Part shown: one piece after another, positions 6,501 to 6,996 of the stretch | Numbering within the stretch: the first letter of the stretch is position 1 | Layout of the letters: the number at the start of each line of letters is the position of its first letter | Assembly: GCA_903930505.1 (NCBI GenBank) | Contig: CAIYYQ010000267.1 | Location: 1-6,996 of the forward strand | Reading direction: 5' to 3' | From: Methanobacteriota archaeon | GTDB lineage: Archaea > Thermoplasmatota > E2 > DHVEG-1 | Length of the DNA: 6,996 nt | Notes under the pieces: model-generated | Seen by the model: only the letters and a program-made list of their open reading frames with translations | Database searches by the model: none | Told to the model about the DNA's origin: nothing | Position numbers and translations under genes: made by a program

Positions 6501-6996
6501 GGTGAAGTTTGCAATTGGTAATAGATTACCATTGGGTAGCATGAACGGATACAAATCCTGGTTACTTCCACCAGGAATGTTGTATGATGTGTCTCCGATG
6601 CCGTCACTGCCAGGGATATTTTGATTTGGTCCACTGTAAGAATCATTTCCTTTGTAATCAGACCAGTAGTTTCCACCAGAAGGATATCCATCATCCCAGG
6701 TGTTATTACATTCGTCGTAAGCATTTTCAATATTATTTATAAAATTGTTGTTGTAAATTAAATTGTTGTTAGCTCCAGCATTAATGGTCACACCTTGATT
6801 ATTATCCCTGAAAGTATTATTACAGATGGTGTTGTTATTAGAATCTTGAAACAACCACAATCCAGCTGTATTTTTTGAAAATATACAATCAGAAATCACA
6901 TTACAACTTGAACCACCATAAAACATACAATAATTCCTATTGTTAGAAACATTACAGTTCGTTATCTTATTATATGAAGATCTGCAAATATCAAAT
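591..6996 (-). CDS. Giant multi-domain surface protein (NosD/PKD/FG-GAP/RCC1/Fn3-like/C39-like/PepSY-like), N-terminus outside window
   Basis: One frame runs from the right edge to TAA at 591-593: 2,134 full codons without interruption. The first in-window Met (6924-6926) is internal, because beta-helix sequence continues upstream of it. Counting visible residues from the edge, the order is: beta-helix end 1-159; PKD 160-240 and 246-329; seven FG-GAP blades 338-711; PKD 717-801; NosD-like beta-helix 803-1183; Fn3-like 1190-1284; seven RCC1-like blades 1288-1559; Fn3-like 1560-1654; C39-like papain fold 1659-1876; PepSY-like region to 2134. The many N-x-S/T sites, the rarity of Cys outside a few modules and the binding-type modules fit a secreted or S-layer-associated archaeal protein. 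The signal peptide would lie outside the window. No C-terminal membrane anchor or sorting tail is visible; the protein ends in DGNYTL. Likely role is adhesion or carbohydrate/protein binding at the cell surface, with an enzyme-like head. This is inferred from domains only. Confidence 0.93.
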   Translation of the reverse strand, partial: FDICRSSYNKITNCNVSNNRNYCMFYGGSSCNVISDCIFSKNTAGLWLFQDSNNNTICNNTFRDNNQGVTINAGANNNLIYNNNFINNIENAYDECNNTWDDGYPSGGNYWSDYKGNDSYSGPNQNIPGSDGIGDTSYNIPGGSNQDLYPFMLPNGNLLPIANFTYSPQNPTNTSIIHFIDTSTDSDGTIVSWWWNFGDHYYSDLQSPIHCYYENGIYNVTLTVTDNDGAVSSITKMIVVGESNQPPIANFIYSPENPTTNDVISFTDTSTDADGTITAWNWNFGDENTSILQNPTHQYFTVGIFNVTLTVTDNDNASDFIVKTIIVTENGPGVNWSQMEKLLASDGATMDYFGYSVSLNGDTALIGTVCDDGSKGSAYVFTRTGTTWTFQQKLLASDGTAGDYFGISVSFSGETALIGAVGDDDNGADSGSAYVFTRNGNTWTQQAKLLASDGAAGDYFGCYVSVYGNTALIGAHYDDEGNVGDSGSAYVFTRTGTTWTQQQKLNASDGAANDWFGWSVSLNADTALIGTPADESFTGSAYVFTRTGTTWTQQAKLLASDGAALDQFGLSVSLVGDTALIGATSDDDNGGNSGSAYVFTRTGTNWTQQAKLLASDGAANDLFGYFVSLSGDTALIGAIWDDDNGADSGSAYIFTRTGTNWTQQTKFLASDGAAGDNFGWSVSLDRDTALIGAPFNDDNGQDSGSAYVFTKGSENQPPNANFTFTPENPTTIDTIQFTDISIDADGTIVSWSWDFGDGIGTSNEQNPTYQYLNPGTYSLILTVTDDNLATDTITKEINITPPIHKPVHNLNSGEDFYTIQSAIDDPDTVEGHTIFVESGIYNENVNIWKSITLFGEDRDNTIIDGGGRGNVVNITANRVNISGFTVRNENLVYGWSGIFLDYVSLCRIEDNTVQDNTNNGKGINLKCSNNNNIIANNISNNQIGIIVESCSNNIISCNNVLYNIDYGIDLGFGDTCNNIVTGNTVFNNAYTGIFLAGSDNNIIGNTISKNRFGICVSGGFNTVRGNTIFSNIVIGIFNMGGYNTIIDNVLSNNTCGIQIEYSLTNNHILANNISNSQYGIYLEFSTSNNDITGNTISKNNIGIVLSENSHANTINNNIFNNTNNAYDYGNNIWNISKISGANIIGGQYLGGNYWSDYTGEDLDSDGLGDTNVPYGPGDYLPLVSPIQNQPPYTPSNPSPTNGATEVNINSHLSWIGGDPNQDDTDTYDVFFGTSNPPPKSVSNQTGTTYDPGTMQNVTIYYWRIVSWDNHGASTSGPVWNFTTQRPGYIKAWGDNGSGQCDVPEPNTDFIAIAAGNDHSLGLKANGSIIAWGENSYGQCNAPNPNTDFISVAAGVCYSLGLKADGSIIAWGWNNSGQCNVPEPNTDFIAIAAKGHHSLGLKTDGSIVAWGYNGSGQCDVPEPNTDFIAIAAGYLHSLGLKANGSIVAWGDNYWGQSNLPEPNTDFIAIAAGIYHNLGLKTDSSIVAWGNNLAGACNVPEPNTNFIAVAAGIYHSLGLKANGSIVAWGTNNGGQCNVPEPNTDFIAIAAGWSHSLGIKVNSPPYTPSNPNPSDTAIHVPLNTPLGWNGGDPDQGDTVTYDVYFGTTNPPPLQIQNQTETTFNPGTLNYSSMYYWQIVVWDNHGTSTPGPTWSFTTELQPGFFMNLNNFPMYPAIATPGYHEMCGPAVAQMTLNYLWWNSSNDSTPPMTFDNQTWLYQRGKENNTNTTLPYLDTQGIWNIIQYNEPMPYATYGYNFAPDASTDQSYMLKEICTWINYTIGTYGGHKPGHPTNVPAIVPAYGDYSNWMTIRGFHSDQPAYPPQSNLTIYGFWVNDPYPSSLGGMGENSYKTVGDWLGTYYKPLQTDDQYNGKYVAICEPPITKDNTKVTLGSSPARFTKDQLSLINDVKTRFITNKPIEESIQKQVNQWVIDAATQGLTEQLLPYDNEFASAFVKTTPGQPLLVQNLNNGDDYYLVPFNIPLKKQIIEPVSMPVDLRHEVIEEPIDVPLTVDEIDNAKPIDDAKPVATPLPIDDTQNVEPILKTGTTVVVIIDANDGSFKEASWTKKPVTYLPISQDNARQLVIKYCKEKGIDLKDPTTMTIDLVYRHSSPYYPEWRITIEEPKLEFYISQDGNYTL
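594..1365 (-). other. C-terminal PepSY-like region with a Pro/acidic insertion
   Basis: After a helical linker (SLINDVKTRF, QKQVNQWVIDAA) comes YYLVPF (1071-1088) and later VVVIIDANDGSFKEASW, the two strand pairs of a PepSY-like domain. Between them sits a 55-residue Pro/Asp/Glu/Val-rich stretch (885-1049) with repeats of the type KPIDDAKP. The last 70 residues (ISQDNARQLVIKYCKEKG, YYPEWRI, FYISQDGNYTL) look like a second PepSY-like unit that ends the protein. PepSY domains often inhibit or regulate peptidases; next to a C39-like domain that role is plausible but inferred. No anchor or transmembrane helix follows. Confidence 0.55.
1368..2021 (-). other. Domain: C39-like papain-fold (peptidase-like) domain, catalytic His replaced
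   Basis: The motif HEMCGPAVAQMTLNYLWW (Cys codon 1950-1952, visible residue 1682) matches the CGPA-x-x-x-M nucleophile helix of C39-type peptidases. The later pair NWMTIRGF and VNDPYP matches the H(W/Y)VVVxGY and VxDP strands. At the His position there is Asn (1587-1589, residue 1803), while the acidic DP is kept (Asp 1500-1502, residue 1832). The usual oxyanion Gln about six residues before the Cys is Pro. A nearby His in GFHSD (1563-1565) could in principle substitute. The domain may therefore be an inactive binding relative. It is rich in aromatics and follows the second Fn3-like module. Confidence 0.65.
2034..2318 (-). other. Domain: Fn3-like module 2
   Basis: Starts PPYTPSNPNPSDTA, with LGWNGGDPDQGDTVTYDVYFG, NPPP, YYWQIVVWDNHG and WSFTTE. 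It matches module 1 across its whole length (YYWxIVxWDNHGxST, GPxWxFTT). The two copies exactly bracket the RCC1 propeller, which suggests a Fn3 module duplicated around, or split by, the repeat block. Confidence 0.8.
2319..3134 (-). repeat. Seven tandem RCC1-like repeats (seven-bladed beta-propeller)
   Basis: Seven units begin at 3134, 3014, 2897, 2780, 2663, 2546 and 2429 (reading down). The first is 40 residues, the middle five are exactly 39 (117 bases), and the last is 37. The consensus is IVAWGxNxxGQCNVPEP, NTDFIAIAAGxxHSLGLK and A/TDGS. The AWGxNxxGQ and AAGxxHSLGLK elements are the hallmarks of RCC1/BLIP-II-type propellers. The units are shorter than the roughly 50 residues of eukaryotic RCC1, which is usual for bacterial and archaeal relatives. 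Six of seven blades keep a Cys after GQ or GA. Likely a protein- or glycan-binding surface. Confidence 0.93.
3144..3428 (-). other. Domain: Fn3-like module 1
   Basis: A module of about 95 residues starts PPYTPSNPSPTNGA, with LSWIGGDPNQDDTDTYDVFFG, NPPP, then YYWRIVSWDNHG and WNFTTQ. This is a fibronectin-III-like beta sandwich of a type common in archaeal surface proteins. It has a near copy on the other side of the RCC1 propeller. Confidence 0.8.
3447..4589 (-). other. Domain: complete NosD-like right-handed beta-helix
   Basis: This domain of about 380 residues opens with the NosD-family start: FYTIQSAIDD, HTIFVESGIYNENV, ITLFGEDRDNTIIDGGG. Roughly nine Asn-rich rungs of 21-25 residues follow (for example NNIIANNISNNQIGI, NTIFSNIVIGI, NNDITGNTISKNNIGI). 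It closes with GGNYWSDYTGEDLDSDGLGDT and DYLPLV. NosD itself is a periplasmic protein of nitrous-oxide reductase maturation; here only the fold is shared, and no copper-related neighbours are visible. The fold suggests a polysaccharide-binding or pectate-lyase-like role, unproven. Confidence 0.9.
4593..4847 (-). other. Domain: PKD module 3
   Basis: Begins PPNANFTFTPENP, with core WSWDFGDG, then NPTYQYLNPGTY and LILTVTDDN. It is the most canonical of the three PKD modules. It sits just after the FG-GAP propeller, mirroring modules 1 and 2 before it, and is followed by a PP-rich hinge into the second beta-helix. Confidence 0.92.
4863..5984 (-). repeat. Seven tandem FG-GAP repeats (seven-bladed beta-propeller)
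   Basis: Seven units of 49-56 residues begin at 5984, 5828, 5663, 5495, 5339, 5174 and 5009 (reading down). Each follows the pattern KLLASDGAAxDxFGxSVS, then DTALIGA, an acidic loop, GSAYVFTRTG and TWTQQ. Seven is the number needed to close an integrin-type propeller. Blades 2, 5, 6 and 7 have a DDDNG or NDDNG loop followed by DSG or NSG, resembling a calcium-binding loop. Blades 1 and 4 have a shorter loop of different sequence (DDGSKG; ADESFTG). Blade 3 has DDEGNVGD. The repeats are similar at DNA level, with a period of about 165 bases. Likely a ligand-binding surface module; the ligand is unknown. Confidence 0.92.
6009..6260 (-). other. Domain: PKD module 2
   Basis: Begins PPIANFIYSPENP, with core WNWNFGDENTS, then NPTHQY and FNVTLTVTDNDNA. 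It is closely similar to module 1 directly before it, a tandem duplication, and leads into the FG-GAP propeller through a short TENGPG linker. Confidence 0.92.
6276..6518 (-). other. Domain: PKD module 1
   Basis: Begins PIANFTYSPQNP, has the core WWWNFGD in place of the usual WxWxFGD, and ends YNVTLTVTDNDGAV. About 81 residues, the normal PKD size. It is an immunoglobulin-like beta sandwich used as an extracellular spacer or adhesion module. The HxY element is altered to IHCYY and contributes a Cys. Confidence 0.9.
6534..6996 (-). other. Domain: first NosD-like beta-helix, C-terminal turns only
   Basis: Asn-rich turns such as NNNTICNNTF and NNNLIYNNNF are right-handed parallel beta-helix rungs of the NosD/CASH type. 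They close with GGNYWSDYKG and then DGIGDTSY and DLYPFM, the standard archaeal ending of this domain. More rungs must lie beyond the window edge. In carbohydrate-active and surface proteins this fold binds or cleaves polysaccharides; no catalytic residues can be assigned here. Confidence 0.85.

Noticed and set aside
6924..6926. ATG at 6924-6926 as the start of the giant gene
   Set aside because: The frame stays open for 23 more codons to the window edge and reads as beta-helix (KITNCNVSNN), with no ribosome binding site before this ATG.

Overview
The window looks archaeal, most likely from a euryarchaeal or Thermoplasmatota-like lineage known from metagenomes. It is dominated by one giant, Asn-rich, multi-domain protein built from NosD-type beta-helix, PKD, FG-GAP, Fn3-like and RCC1 modules, with the 'GGNYWSDY...DG(I/L)GDT' beta-helix ending typical of archaeal surface proteins. 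The taxon is an inference: the strong Shine-Dalgarno sequences and hairpin-plus-T-run terminators on the left would also fit a bacterium.

Positions 1-524 (+ strand) hold three very small genes in a row. The first is the 3' end of a gene cut by the window edge. The second is a complete 62-residue gene whose C-terminal half is clearly homologous to the first (14 of 26 residues identical). The third is a 37-codon ORF with its own strong ribosome binding site and no visible relationship to the other two. The first two each end in a hairpin followed by a T run, and in both the stop codon lies in or touches the ascending stem.

Positions 525-590 are a short convergent intergenic gap. Read on the minus strand it holds T tracts that could end transcription of the large gene.

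Positions 591-6996 (- strand) are a single uninterrupted reading frame of 2,134 visible codons, still open at the right edge, so the true start and any signal peptide lie outside. Domain order from the visible N-terminal side is: end of a first NosD-like beta-helix, PKD, PKD, seven FG-GAP blades, PKD, a complete second NosD-like beta-helix, Fn3-like, seven RCC1-like blades, Fn3-like, a C39-like papain-fold domain, and a PepSY-like C-terminal region. The layout is nearly symmetrical: the FG-GAP propeller is bracketed by PKD modules and then by beta-helices, and the RCC1 propeller is bracketed by two Fn3-like modules. The protein is probably extracellular or surface-attached, acting as a binding or adhesion scaffold with an enzyme-like head. 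The C39-like head has Asn where the catalytic His is expected, so its activity is in doubt.

I see no RNA genes, CRISPR arrays, insertion sequences or origins. The small genes and the giant gene are convergent and show no evidence of working together.
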